Shown in pieces: positions 20,508 to 31,989 of a DNA stretch of 64,000 nucleotides (the first letter of the stretch is position 1; each line of letters starts with the position of its first letter). A program made the position numbers and the translations under genes. The notes beneath the pieces were generated by a model, which had not been told where the DNA came from, did not search any database, and was given only the letters and a program-made list of their open reading frames with translations. This DNA is from Tritrichomonas musculus (lineage: Eukaryota; Parabasalia; Tritrichomonadida; Tritrichomonadidae), in NCBI GenBank assembly GCA_039105265.1, contig JAPFFF010000014.1, positions 2,294,001 through 2,358,000 on the forward strand, written 5' to 3'.

Positions 20508-23500
20508 CCACCAAATCCTAAATTTTGATTCTTTCCCTCATTTTTTCACTCATTTTAGCATTTTTTTAAAGCACGAGGCATATCAACTTTTTCTCTAAAA
20601 AATATAACCAACATAACCTTTCAATTAAAAGAAAAAGTAAATTAAAATGAAGAAGTGGTTATTATTTTGTCATATGATATGGTTAATATGCGAATTTAAA
20701 CAACTCATATAATAGCATTATGAATATGATAATTCAAACTTTTTAAAAATAATCCATTTTCATTGAAGCATTGTTCATGAAAAAGTGAGCGAAATTAAAT
20801 TCAATTAATCTAGCTCTCAAAAAGTTGCTACTGGAAATTCGTAAAATTCTCGATCTCTGAAATCGATCTCGAGAATCAGTGCGTATTTATGTATCGATAT
20901 CGAAAAGTCAATCAATTATCAATCTCGAGAATCGGAAAATAACAAGCCTACTTGTCATTTTAGAAAAAGAATAAAATTATTAGACAAATTTGAAGAATTA
21001 TAATCATTTAAGTTGTCAAAATAATTAAAAATATCTTATTTATTATATTTATATTTATTAAATTTACTTTGGAATAACAAATCGAAACTCTAGATGTTAG
21101 CATTTATCTTATCATAAAAATTGAATAAAGGGTTTCATTAAAGAAAATTATAATTTTATTTTTTAAACATTGACACTTATGATTTCTTCATTAAAATTAC
21201 ATTTTATGTTAATTTTCAGATTTTATATCAATTATTTCCAAAAGGTTTAATTTTCTTTTCAATATATGTTTTAATTTATTTAATGTCATAAAAATTCCAC
21301 ACTGGAGATTTAAGTTTTTTTATACAGTTTAAAATGATTCCCTTCTTGAAAATTTCCAGTGGAAATGAAAAAGTTTAATAAAAAAGTTTTCAAATATCTC
21401 AATGATTTGAACTGAAATTTGAATTTCATAATGTTGTTATTATATAATAACGTTTTTATATATATATTATAGACCATTTTCGCATATTTTATTTCAATTT
21501 TGAGAAAAAGATCTTGAAATTACCTCTATTAAAAGAAGCACCACTTTAGAGGTTATTGAAAATCGTTTCGACTTCATATTGAAATATTATATAGTATATT
21601 GGTTTTTAAGCAAACTTTATATGGACCAGAAAAGAATCTATCGTTTTAAAAAAATCCAAGTTATCAAAAAGTTTAACTTTTCAGAACTAACGTACGAATT
21701 TTAATTCTAAACGTTTTTACATGTTTGATAGAAGTTGTGTAAAATCACAGAAATAAATCGATTTACCGACAAATGAAAGAAAAATATCAAAGTATAAAAA
21801 TAATTCAAAAAGTTGACAAATTGAAGAGGAGAGTTAACTTATTGAATGGGCTATTTTTTCTCGTTGTTTGCCTTTTTTTGCGTTATATAATTAATAAATT
21901 CAAAATTTTATTTTATTTATAAATAATATAATAATATTTATATATAAATATTACTTTTATGATTTGATTAAGGGCAATCGATGAAATTTGGAGATTCTCA
22001 ATTTCAAATAATTCAAGATAGACCATATGATGATTTAAAAGTATCTGCTAATATAATTAGAATAAACCATGCGAGACTCAATATTTTTACAAAATGGCTG
22101 AGATATAATCAGTTTTTTGAAATAATTACTGATGCTATTAAATCAAATATTGTCCCAAATTCAACATACCAAATCATTCGAAAACAATATATTAGATATA
22201 TATGCGTATATTAAATCTATTTATTCGACTAAATCTCAAATCACAACTACCAATTTTATATTAGAGTCATGATAAGTTACACTCGATCATTAGTTTTATG
22301 CATTCTCCCAAGCAAATATATAAATTGATTTAAAATACCTTATGAGTAATTATTTTTTAAAACTATATATATGATTAAATATACAAGAATATTTAAAAAA
22401 TATTAATATCCCATCAAGAAAAATTTGTAAAACGATAAAACTTAAATTTGAAAAGAAAAAATTGAGAGAAAAAAATATTTGAATAGGCATTCAAATTAGA
22501 TTTATTTTGAATAAAACATTTTTATCTCAATAATATAAATAAATTATAGAGATATTTTAGATAAAAAAACTATTATATATTATATAAAATATTATATGTA
22601 CTTATGAAAAATACAAACAAATTATACTATGAGTTTTTGTGTTAAAAATTTGCACTACTCAATTTTTTTTTTTATTCATTTTTAATTCTGAATTTACTTA
22701 TGTGCTTAGTTATTTTGGAAATGAAATTTCCCTATATTAAAGATGATAGTCTATTTTATTATTAAAATTTAATAATTAAAAATCATAGAACCTCTAAACA
22801 TCATTAAAATTCATAAATATCGCAATTAATTGATTTATTCAGCTGATAAATAATTATATTTGCTTGATATGATTTTATATAACAACTATTTGTTATTATT
22901 CCCCCGAAAACTTTGATTTTTAATGAACATAAATATTCATGCAATTATTTCCATTTCAACTCCAAAATGAAAATAATATATTTAATATGCTTTATTAAAT
23001 AAATATATATTAAAAAAATTATATTTTGTAATAACAATTCCTTATTAAAAAAACATTAATTATAATATAATAGAATTATTAACACCAATCGTCGACAAAA
23101 TAAAATATTAATGTAAATAAACACTCAACAGAAAGGATTATTCCCCAGGATTTCAAAAATAAAAAATGCGATATGGAATTTTATAAGTCTACTATAAATT
23201 TTATTTAAAAGACATAATATCATTTTATCATTTAGCACTAAAATAGAATGTCAAAACCATTAATCTACAAGTCCTTTGGATGATCAAAAAAAATATCATT
23301 AGTCATTAATTTCATCACACTTGAAATAATTATGTAATGTATCATTAAGGATTATTTTATCTAATATAAATAATCAATATATTTAAAAAATATTGTTTTT
23401 TCTTGTTCTTATAATAAGATATAAATGCTTTTTTAAGGCTTCTTAACGTACGAAAAACGGTTACCCTTGCTCCTTTCTCGATTATAAAATAGGTTATTTT

Positions 23501-23695
23501 ACAACTTATATTGATAATTATCCACTTAAAAATTTAGTAATCTTTATTCCACATAATGTATTTTTGTTTTCAAACAATATCTATTAAAAAACTATTTTAA
23601 TTAAATACTTATTTATTATGCAGCAAAATTTAGTATTATATATTATATAACATCTAATTTAGATTTAAATATTATTATTATACAAAGCTAATATT
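20508..23695. other. Non-coding MULE interior
   Basis: About 3.2 kb of AT-rich DNA with no convincing gene. A 77-codon open frame at 21981-22214 has no family I recognise and may be chance. Several CAAAAAGTT words occur (for example about 21664 and 21809). At 20850-20935 there is a cluster of CTCGAGAATC and ATCGAT words. Confidence 0.5.
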
Positions 23696-24739
23696 AAGAT
23701 ATTTTGATTTTATATAATTATTTTTCTTTCCTACTTTTTCTATGTCAATAATTCTTAATCTTCATTCAATAAAAACATCACAAAAAGTTGCCGATAAAAG
23801 GCATTATCTCAAAAAATTGATTTAAAATATTCATCAACTGATATAAACTTTTCTCAAAATTACAAATAATTATTGAAAAATTTAAATAAGTTATAGAAAA
23901 AAAAAATAATTTTAAAATGTTGATATATCAAAATATGATATAGATTTTTCTAGTAAAAACAATTTATATACTACTCAAATATATTCCAAATAATATAAAA
24001 ATCAAAATACTTTAAATAAATACAGTAATATATCTTGATTTAATACCAAATACGTTTATAATAAGTTTTGATTTAATCATAATCTTCATTTTTCTACATC
24101 AAAAAAATAAAATAAGAAAAAATGATTTACATATTTTCTAATATTGATTCACATATATATATTTTAATATGTTTTTGTTAGCAATTTACTGATTGGTTTA
24201 TGAATATTATAGAATAATCGTATATATTCAGAGGGTTTTTTATAACGTTTAAAGCTAGTATAATATGTAAAAAATGATAAAGAATATTATTCGAGGAGAT
24301 TTTCTATCTATTTCAACAATGAACCAAGAAAATTAAATTATTAGATATAAATCGCTGATCTAAAAATATACGAATTAGCATTTTATATCGCAAAGTTCGA
24401 CGTAAAACTCAATTGTCTACAATGTCCTGGTACTTACAAACTTTTTTCTCGTGGAGTTTGTTGCGATTAAATTAGATATTATATTTGAAAAAGGAATTTT
24501 GGGATAAAAATTGCGTCATTGTAATCTCCACGGAACCCCGATTAATATATATTTTTTTCGGCTTCTTACTCTATAAATGCTGCAGCGCTTAACATTTTGG
24601 AATTTTTTAATGATATGTTTTTGAGAGGAAAAATGATACTAAATATTTTTTCTTTATCAATTGGAGATATTATTTTTTTTACCTTTTCAATTTTTGATAA
24701 CTTAAGTGAAAAATTGAGTACTTAGGTGAAATAGTCCCC
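23696..24739 (-). repeat. Right terminal inverted repeat of the MULE
   Basis: Inverse of 10608-11649 over about 1,040 bp, ending GGTGAAATAGTCCCC at 24739. The only differences I noticed are small changes at the two extremities and single-base length changes in homopolymers. Confidence 0.9.
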
Positions 24740-24747
24740 AATTATAA
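24740..24747. repeat. Right target-site duplication AATTATAA
   Basis: Identical to 10600-10607 and directly adjoining the right terminal repeat. Confidence 0.8.
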
Positions 24748-25388
24748 AATAAAAAAATAAAATTAAAAAAATATTTGGAATTGAATCAAATCCATGGAAG
24801 CAGTCCAGAAGTATTATGAATTCTAAAAGTTTTCATTTAAAAAAAAAAAAAAAAAAAAAAAAAATATCAAAATCATTATTTAGTATAAATGCGTAAATCT
24901 GTTTTTTAATTCCATGATTTCCATTCGACTATCTTAAAGAACGTATTTGATAAAATGAAATAAGCAAACTTTTCGCTTTAATCATAAAGTTGTGTAAATA
25001 ATATTATTAGTATCAGTAATTTAGCGTCATGGAATATTTCTTATGTATTAATAATCAAAAAATACTTCATTTCTTTAATTCTTCTTGCTTTGTTGAAAAT
25101 ATGTTAGATTCAAAACAATTATTTAGTATAAATGCGTAAAAAGATATCAAAATCATTATATAAATGCGTAAATCTGTATTTTAATTCCGTGATTTTCACT
25201 CGAATATCATAAAAAAATGAGAAATTAAAAGCAGAATAAATAATTCAATCATATATTAATAAAAAAAAAAATTAAATAAAATTCTTTTTCGAACCCATTA
25301 CTTTTTATATGAAGAAATAAGCTTAACTTTTCGATTAAGCTCTTAATCTCAAAATTTAAATTGAAAATATATGCAAGATGATGATTAT
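24748..25388. repeat. Gap with locally duplicated sequence and a poly-A run
   Basis: A run of about 26 A lies at 24839-24864. The block 24867-24945 (TCAAAATCATTATTTAGTAT, then AAATGCGTAAATCTG) is repeated with changes at 25142-25216, and part of it again at 25111-25139. No gene. Confidence 0.6.
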
Positions 25389-25727
25389 TATTTCCTATGA
25401 AGAATTATCAAATAGCCATAAAGATGGTGGTTTTTCATTAATTGAGTATTCTGTATTTTTTGGCTCAATTCAAATATCTAACCATTTTAAGACTTGAAGG
25501 TGTCAAATTATATAATCATTGTGACTTTTGAGAATTCATGGTAAAAATGCAGAAATGATGCACTTTCTTGAAGATAATCATATTGAATTAAAGGATAAGT
25601 CATGCAAACAAATCTTTTATGAATCAATCAAATTTCACCATAATGATATTGCAAATTATTTCATAAACAATTTCTTACCAAGCAATGAAGAACATTCACA
25701 GGATATATTCAAACAAAGTCTCAAATA
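25389..25727 (+). pseudogene. Broken ankyrin (DUF3447-type) gene fragment
   Basis: A 66-codon frame (25528-25725) encodes MHFLEDNHIELKDKSCKQ and then KFHHNDIANYFINNF, which lines up with HLLEEKRIKPDDKTFKQ and KCHHNELASYIEKNYF of the MULE transposase N-terminus. Just upstream, another frame gives LIEYSVFFGSIQI, matching its INYAAFFGSFKI. The gene is interrupted and only this C-terminal ankyrin region survives. It lies 640 bases outside the MULE, and could be a host ankyrin relic or a remnant of an older related transposase. Confidence 0.65.
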
Positions 25728-26059
25728 AACTTATAGTCATTTTTGCATACAACTCAATTTTTCTGTATAGTATTGAAAAATGAAAATAATCAGCTCAATT
25801 TTGAAATAAATAATTATTAGTTTTCAATGATTAATTGAAAATTGAGTTGTTTATTATAATTTTTCTTCGAAAAAAGGTTTTGTTTATGAATTTTCATTTT
25901 GCAACTTGTGCAAATATAACTTTTGCACGCTTGTTAGTTTTCCTTTGATAATCATTGATTAAAGAAAAAAAAAAAAAAAAAAGCACATCTAGCAAATATC
26001 TATTAAAACAATTTTTATGAAAATATTTTTTCTTTTTTCCGCAGCAAAAATATATATTT
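25728..26059. other. Intergenic spacer
   Basis: AT-rich; an A run near 25966-25982; downstream end of the phosphatase gene. Nothing else seen. Confidence 0.5.
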
Positions 26060-27508
26060 TTAAAAGTCAATCTTATTATTTTTTGTAATATGAGGAACTG
26101 CGATTTGAGGATAATTCAATACGCAGCCAAACTTCTTTCTCGGCCTCAAAATCAATCTACTTGTTTTTGCGTGGAACTTATTTTCGTTCTCATTTTCAGT
26201 TAAATTTCTTCTAGAAGACGTCTTATAACGATGAGTGAAGTGCTCGATGCTTGTTGGAATTGCTTTATCAAGGGACAAGAGGAGGTTATTATTCTTAAAA
26301 CCAGAAATTTGAGGAAGAGAAGATCTATTTATCTTTTTCTGTGTAAAAGATTGAACTTTATAATAGCAAGCGTCACTTTTTTCCAATCTTTTGAGAGGCT
26401 TAAATATGAATGATTCAATTTGATCATCTTTTTGATAAATTTTCAAAATGCCACTCGAATTTCCATTGTCAGTTGAATAAGATGACGCTGAAAAAACGGT
26501 TATGCACTTTTCATTGAATAATTTTGCAATTCCGTCAACCATTTCATGTCCTCTAATTATTCTCTTCAAGTGATTATTTTTTAAGAAGTTTACGAGAACT
26601 GGACCATTGAAAAGTTTGCCGCGTCCTCGATGACTATCGCAATAAAATTCTGGCAAATTTTCTAGGGGGTCCCCCCAAACGATATCACTCAAAAGTAAAT
26701 TTTCATCAAAACTTTTAATTGGTCTTTGAATTTGGGTCTGAATGTTTTCTACTTTGTGAAGAAGTGGAGTAAGTCCCCCGTGAAGGCAAAGGGAGGTTTT
26801 GTTTACAATTGCTGCAATCGGCAAATATGAAAATGCTTTCATAAAGGCATCGTAAAGTTTTTCGCTATATTTGTGGCAGTCAATGTTAACATGATTGGCA
26901 AAATAAGTATCGTCTTCTTGTTTTGTTTCTTCTTTTTTAACTTCGGCTTTTTCTTCTTCTTCTGAATCAAATATTATATCATCAACTGTGGTATCATTTT
27001 CATTAACTTGCATTGTAGTTTCCGATTCTATCTTTATCTTTTTATGGGGGTTATGAAAATTGAGTATTTCGCTCTTGAATCCATAATGTGAACACAAATC
27101 TTCAAATTCATGATTTCCTCTAAGAAGGAAGAAACGTTTGGGCTTCAATATTTTTAATGTAAACAAAAGTGTGATGCATTCAAGTGAAAAACAGCCTCTA
27201 TCAACGTAATCGCCAAGAAAAATTACTTTTGAATCACTTTTTAATACATGTTTAATAATACGGAGTAAATCATGAAGGCTTCCATGAATATCTCCAACAA
27301 CTATTGCATCACCATCAATTTCAATGGTATTTTCTTCATTCTTGAAAATCCTTTTGGCATCTTGGCATAATTTGATCAAAAGATCTTCATCAAATGAAGG
27401 AATAGGAATTCCATCAGCAGATAAATGTCCAACTTGGCAAAGTTGTTCTTCTGTGAGAGTGTCAATAAATGAATAAGCAGAGTACACGTATGAAGCGTGG
27501 GTGTTCAT
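26060..27508 (-). CDS. PPP-family serine/threonine protein phosphatase with acidic insert
   Basis: A 482-residue protein with the metal-binding motifs of the PP1/PP2A/PP2B superfamily: VGDIHGS (about 70), GDYVDRG (about 97), RGNHEF (about 130), LHGGL (about 247) and RGHEMVDG (about 318). The usual SAPNY is SASSY here. It removes phosphate from Ser/Thr in target proteins using two metal ions. Unlike PP1 and PP2A (about 300 residues) it carries an acidic Glu/Lys insert of about 50 residues between the GNHE and HGG motifs (about 155-205), and a basic C-terminal extension of about 110 residues. These may serve docking or localisation. It is a divergent member, not assignable to a named subfamily. 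Confidence 0.9.
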   Translation of the reverse strand: MNTHASYVYSAYSFIDTLTEEQLCQVGHLSADGIPIPSFDEDLLIKLCQDAKRIFKNEENTIEIDGDAIVVGDIHGSLHDLLRIIKHVLKSDSKVIFLGDYVDRGCFSLECITLLFTLKILKPKRFFLLRGNHEFEDLCSHYGFKSEILNFHNPHKKIKIESETTMQVNENDTTVDDIIFDSEEEEKAEVKKEETKQEDDTYFANHVNIDCHKYSEKLYDAFMKAFSYLPIAAIVNKTSLCLHGGLTPLLHKVENIQTQIQRPIKSFDENLLLSDIVWGDPLENLPEFYCDSHRGRGKLFNGPVLVNFLKNNHLKRIIRGHEMVDGIAKLFNEKCITVFSASSYSTDNGNSSGILKIYQKDDQIESFIFKPLKRLEKSDACYYKVQSFTQKKINRSSLPQISGFKNNNLLLSLDKAIPTSIEHFTHRYKTSSRRNLTENENENKFHAKTSRLILRPRKKFGCVLNYPQIAVPHITKNNKIDF

Positions 27509-29675
27509 TAATGTGGCAATATTTTGAATGATAAAAATTTGAATGAATTATTTGCTAGTTTATTGAATTTATATGATTTATATCAGATGTACCAGTACCA
27601 TTGAATTTTTTTATTTTTTATGAATCTTCAATTTAAAAAGTGAAAAATTGAATGTAAATTGCTACTGCAAAATTGGACATACCATTTGGAAATATGATTT
27701 AGCCATATTCTATAAGAAGATGTATATTATGTGTATATCAAGTTTATTTTAAGAGCTTGGCTTAGCATTATTTGAAATGAAAAATGTATTCAAATTTTCT
27801 ATAAGTAATCACAAAAAAAAAAAATTCAGACGTATTATTTTTTTTTATATTAGTAACTTTTTGAATATATGAATATTATATTTTCAATTTAATAAAATAA
27901 TCAATACAAGTATTAAATCAATTATTTTCTCAATTATAATAAATAAAAAAAAGGACTAAGTTATTTCTTTTATTTTTTTTATTTAAATAATTTTTTATTT
28001 ATTTATTTCATAATAATAGATATCTTTATATTTTGAATGATAAAAGTCGTACATCTTTTATATCTAAGAAAAATTTCACATAAATATAACTTTTCAAATA
28101 TATTGAAAAAAATGTCTGCGAATGTTTTGTTTCTATTTTTTGTATTAATATCATATGTATTTATTTAATATTTAATAAAAAAAATTTATTAGATTTTTCT
28201 AATTTCTCAAAAGCTTTTATTTCACACAATTTTTTCAATTGGCTCCTATTCAAAAAATCCCTATTTCTTTATTTATTATTAATGGTCAGAATTCAATTCC
28301 TCGGGAATTTTTTACTCTTAGAATAATTAATTTTTTTTTATATAATAATTTTACATTTACTCTTTTTTTACAGATACGATTTTTAAATATTAAATTAGGT
28401 AATAAGATAATTATGTTTATAGAATTGAGAAAATAATCTATATAAAATAATTTTAAAATATGTTTATATTGATTAATATTATATTAAAATTCTTATAAAT
28501 AGCATATGTAATAAAATATATTATAATAATATATAGAATAATTCATACATATAAAATATATTTTGTAAAATGAATGGTATTTTAATTCGAAATAAAAAAT
28601 GCCGAAAAAAATTTCATTGAACTATCATCTTTTAAATTTGAGAAATTGTAAATTTAGACTTTATTATCATAGAGGATAAGGTCATATTTGCTTAGATACA
28701 TAAAATGATTTTAATAATTCTGTAGATTTCTTGACAGTCTTTTAAATTTTGGTGATAAATAGAGAAAAAAGCGTCATTATTCCTAATTTAAAGCAATATC
28801 CAGTACAATATGTGATAATAATAATATATAAAATTAGATTATTGGTTTTGAAATTAAGGATTATTATCTGATTGTTTATCTTAAAAGTATTGTTTGAGAA
28901 TTTATAAATCTTGTTGGTTTGTTTTAATTAGTTTAATCAAATTGTCTCATGATAAAACTTTATATTTCCAGAGAAAACCTAGTTTTAATTCTTAATAATA
29001 AGTTATTGTCTTCATTTTAGATTTCTTTCAGATATATTATTAAAAAATGGATTTATCTCTTTGTTATTATTGCTTAAATTTCTTCTTTTGTTTTAAGTTG
29101 AATTATTTTTAAAAATATAATGAATAATTTATTCAATAACTTTATTTCGAGAATAATTTATTTGATTAACTTTTTATAGTTGGATATAATGTTATAAATA
29201 TTCATTATATTCAGCATACAACAAATTTACGAGCATAATATAAAAAAAAAAAAAAATTGTAAAAATGAAAAGTTTACTATAATTTATTGTTAATCTTTTG
29301 GTAGAGATTATGTATTCTGTGCATTTAGCTGTTTATTCACACAAAAAACAAGCAGTATTTTTTTATATTAAACTTTTTCAATTCTGAAGATAATATTCAT
29401 TGTTGTGCAACTCCCTTATTTCAATCCCTAGTTTTTTATTTATAAAAAAACATATTTGGAGTATATATTAAACGAGTAGTTTGGAAAAGAAATCCTACTA
29501 AATTCATAAAAATTTTAATCAAATATTTACGAAAAATTTGAAATGTTAATAAAAATCTAATATATTTGGAAATATTATTCATTCACAAATAATTTTCCAA
29601 ATTATAAAATGCAGAATCAAAGTTGTTTAATAATATTTGTTGCATACAGGAGGAAAAGCAAACTATTCCCCATAG
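27509..29675. other. Long AT-rich intergenic region
   Basis: More than 2 kb without a supported gene or clear repeat. Open frames here are short and of low-complexity composition (for example 28239-28436) and are rejected. Confidence 0.5.
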
Positions 29676-30362
29676 CTACACGAAATTTCTCATGTTTGGC
29701 TTGTTATTAAAACAAAATTTAGTGCTTTTAATCAATTCGAAATTCTTTACAGAATTGTAAATATTGTTTTGATATATAGAATTTGGAGAATAGACTGTTG
29801 CATCAAAATATTGGTAGTTTGGGAATAATGATAATTGAATCTTCATTTGACCAATGATCTTATGGTTATTAAAATTAATATTTGAAATTTCAAAATTATC
29901 GATACTTCCATTTTTATTGGTTTTGTAAAGGCTCTTTCTTTCATCTTTTGTAGTTTGATAAATATTATTTACTTTTATTTTATCATTTATTGATGAAGAA
30001 TCAATTTTGTTATTGTTTTTGACTGAAGTGAAATCTTTATAAGAAATATAAGTTATTCCAATATATTTATCATTTCCTGACTTATCTTTATTAAAGAACA
30101 AAAAGCTGATATTTTGAGTTAATTTCCTATTTAACCTAAAATCAATAACAATAGCGTTTTGTGTACTTGGCACATTGACATTGATTGTTGTAATTTGATT
30201 TATTTTCTTGATTTGTTCAGGTGAAACTTGAAATATTGTGGTATTATGTTCTGGATGAGATGAAATTTTGATTTTTATTTTATCATTTTTGATTAATTCA
30301 TGTGGCAATTCTAAATCAATCAAATTGATGCTCATACCATATTTTTCAATGTTGTATTCCAT
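29676..30362 (-). CDS. Hypothetical protein, 228 residues
   Basis: Asn-, Ile- and Lys-rich protein. The first 120 residues alternate short beta-like stretches (MSINLIDLELPHELIKNDKI, TINVNVPST, NAIVIDFRL, ISFLFFNKD) in a way that resembles a C2 or similar beta-sandwich, but I cannot place conserved C2 residues. There is no signal peptide or membrane helix. Neighbours are the phosphatase (same strand, 2.2 kb away) and a mobile element. Treated as a real gene because its frame is long for this base composition and it is not low-complexity. Confidence 0.6.
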   Translation of the reverse strand: MEYNIEKYGMSINLIDLELPHELIKNDKIKIKISSHPEHNTTIFQVSPEQIKKINQITTINVNVPSTQNAIVIDFRLNRKLTQNISFLFFNKDKSGNDKYIGITYISYKDFTSVKNNNKIDSSSINDKIKVNNIYQTTKDERKSLYKTNKNGSIDNFEISNINFNNHKIIGQMKIQLSLFPNYQYFDATVYSPNSIYQNNIYNSVKNFELIKSTKFCFNNKPNMRNFV

Positions 30363-30652
30363 TTATTCAGATAAAATCAAAAATACAAAATGAAATAAAA
30401 AATTAACCATTTTGAAAGAATAGGGATAACTTATCTTAAGATATAATTATTTTATAATTGTATTATTTTGATAAACAAATTCAATTTTATTGGAAGATCA
30501 TAAAAAAATGAGATGAAGTTTTAAAGCAAATAATGGTGAAAGCCAACTCAAAATTATCAAATTGAAATAATAGTATCGCTATTGAAATATCAAGCTTTGA
30601 TTATTTGAAGTTTATTATTATGAGAATTTATAAATTCAACTAATGGAAAAAG
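30363..30652. other. Short intergenic spacer
   Basis: AT-rich; presumably contains the promoter of the minus-strand gene ending at 30362. Nothing recognised. Confidence 0.4.
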
Positions 30653-31856
30653 CTAAAGATCTCTTCCCGAAAAATTGAGAGGGGAAATTCCCGTCCTAAA
30701 CTCCAAAAAATATTCCCGGGAAGAGATCAAATTGAATGGAATTATAAAAAATAGGAAATAAATAAAAAAAAATATTTGACCAATTAATCTTTGAAATTTA
30801 TTCCTTTTTTTTAAAAAATAATTGAAAATATTCAATGCATTCTTTTTGTTTTTATTTAATTTTTTCATATTAAACCACAACTTTTTCTTAAATTCCCATT
30901 TTCTCAAACCATTTTATAATACAAAAAAATAAACTTTTTCAGAACTTCCCCATTTCCCCAAATATTTCCCACGCCAAAAAGTTTAGCTTTTTCATACAAA
31001 TTTCAATACTTCCCCATTCCCGGGAATGGGGAAATGGGGAAATTGGGAAGTTTAGAAAAAGTTAAACTTTTTGATTTATAAAATAGTCCTAGAAATCCAG
31101 GTTTTAAACAAAAAAAAGGAAAATTCAAGTAACTAAAGCAAGACTTAATAATTTTTCTGCTAAATCAACACTAAAATTATTTTAGTTATAAAAAATCCTT
31201 CTTTATTACTTTTACAATCAAGAGTATTCACCATACTCAAAGCAACGTCAAGAATTGATCTGAATTATTTATTATATTTTGCTCATTCTGAAATAAATAT
31301 TTATTCTATTAACGAAATAAGCTTTTATAGAAGTAAAAAAAATATTATATATAAAACCTTTTATATTTTTGCATTTTCTTTTCCCTCTATTTTTTATAAT
31401 TTCGTAAAATAACTTGTATAATACAATATTTCATTAAAAAGCACTTTGTTACTAATAAAGTAATGTTTTTGAGTTGTATTTTAAAATGAACAATTTAGAA
31501 CTTTAACTTTTTATATAACTATTTTTTTCTATAATTCAATTTTTGATAGCTTAATTGTTCATTCTTTGTCATATTAAAAAATAAAAGCTACAGTTCGATT
31601 CACTATAATTATTTTTTTTTTTTTTAATTTTTTCATTCATGAAAAAATTACGTATTTCTCAGGTATATTAATAGAAAAGTATTCCTTTATAAAAATTTTC
31701 AAAAAAATTAATTTTTTTTCCTTTGCGATTGCCTTTCTCAGGTATATTTTAAGAAATTACCTTTCAATTTTTTTTCTTTTCAAAAAGTTCATTTCCCAAA
31801 TTTTTTAGAAATTCCCACCCAAGGATACCTTTTTTTTTTTGGGAAGAGATCTTTAG
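30653..31856. mobile_element. Inverted-repeat element with CTAAAGATCTCTTCCC ends
   Basis: CTAAAGATCTCTTCCC at 30653-30668 recurs as its exact inverse at 31841-31856. A TA near each edge fits a mariner-type target. Inside are runs of TTCCCC-type words and a 24-bp perfect palindrome centred on CCCGGG (31010-31033). Near the left end the GGGAAGAGATC end motif occurs a further time inverted (about 30719-30729). No intact transposase is present, so this 1.2-kb element is non-autonomous or decayed. Confidence 0.65.
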
Positions 31857-31989
31857 AAAAAGCTTATTTGCCAATTAAAGGTAATTGAACTTTTTCAATT
31901 AATAAACCATTCAAAAACAAATTCAATAGTTTATGCAATCCCATACTATCAAATTTTATAAATAAGTTTTGAATACATTTAATTCATCT

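Larger units (their letters stand above)
10608..24739. mobile_element. Large Mutator-like (MULE) DNA transposon, about 14.1 kb
   Basis: The element is bounded by inverted repeats of about 1.04 kb (10608-11649 and 23696-24739) that look almost identical base for base, and by an 8-bp duplication AATTATAA on both sides. Its outer end is GGG followed, after a small difference, by TATTTCACCTAAGTACTCAA. Inside, a 1005-residue MULE transposase lies on the plus strand in the left third. The remaining 7 kb is largely non-coding, with nested short inverted-repeat elements and decayed reading frames. Long terminal repeats plus 8-bp duplications and a MULE transposase agree with one another. The near-identity of the ends suggests a recent insertion or recent homogenisation of the ends. 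Confidence 0.9.

Noticed and set aside
21981-22214. 77-codon frame inside the MULE
   Set aside because: It has mixed composition but no recognised family and no promoter-like signal; not strong enough to call a gene.
10608-24739. Polinton/Maverick element, suggested by long terminal repeats and 14-kb size
   Set aside because: The only intact gene is a MULE transposase and the duplication is 8 bp, not 6 bp; no polymerase B, integrase or capsid-type gene is visible.
28239-28436. 65-codon plus-strand frame
   Set aside because: Isolated, AT-driven composition, no recognisable domain.
30653-30907. 84-codon minus-strand frame
   Set aside because: Lies at the end of an inverted-repeat element and is Lys/Phe/Asn low-complexity sequence.
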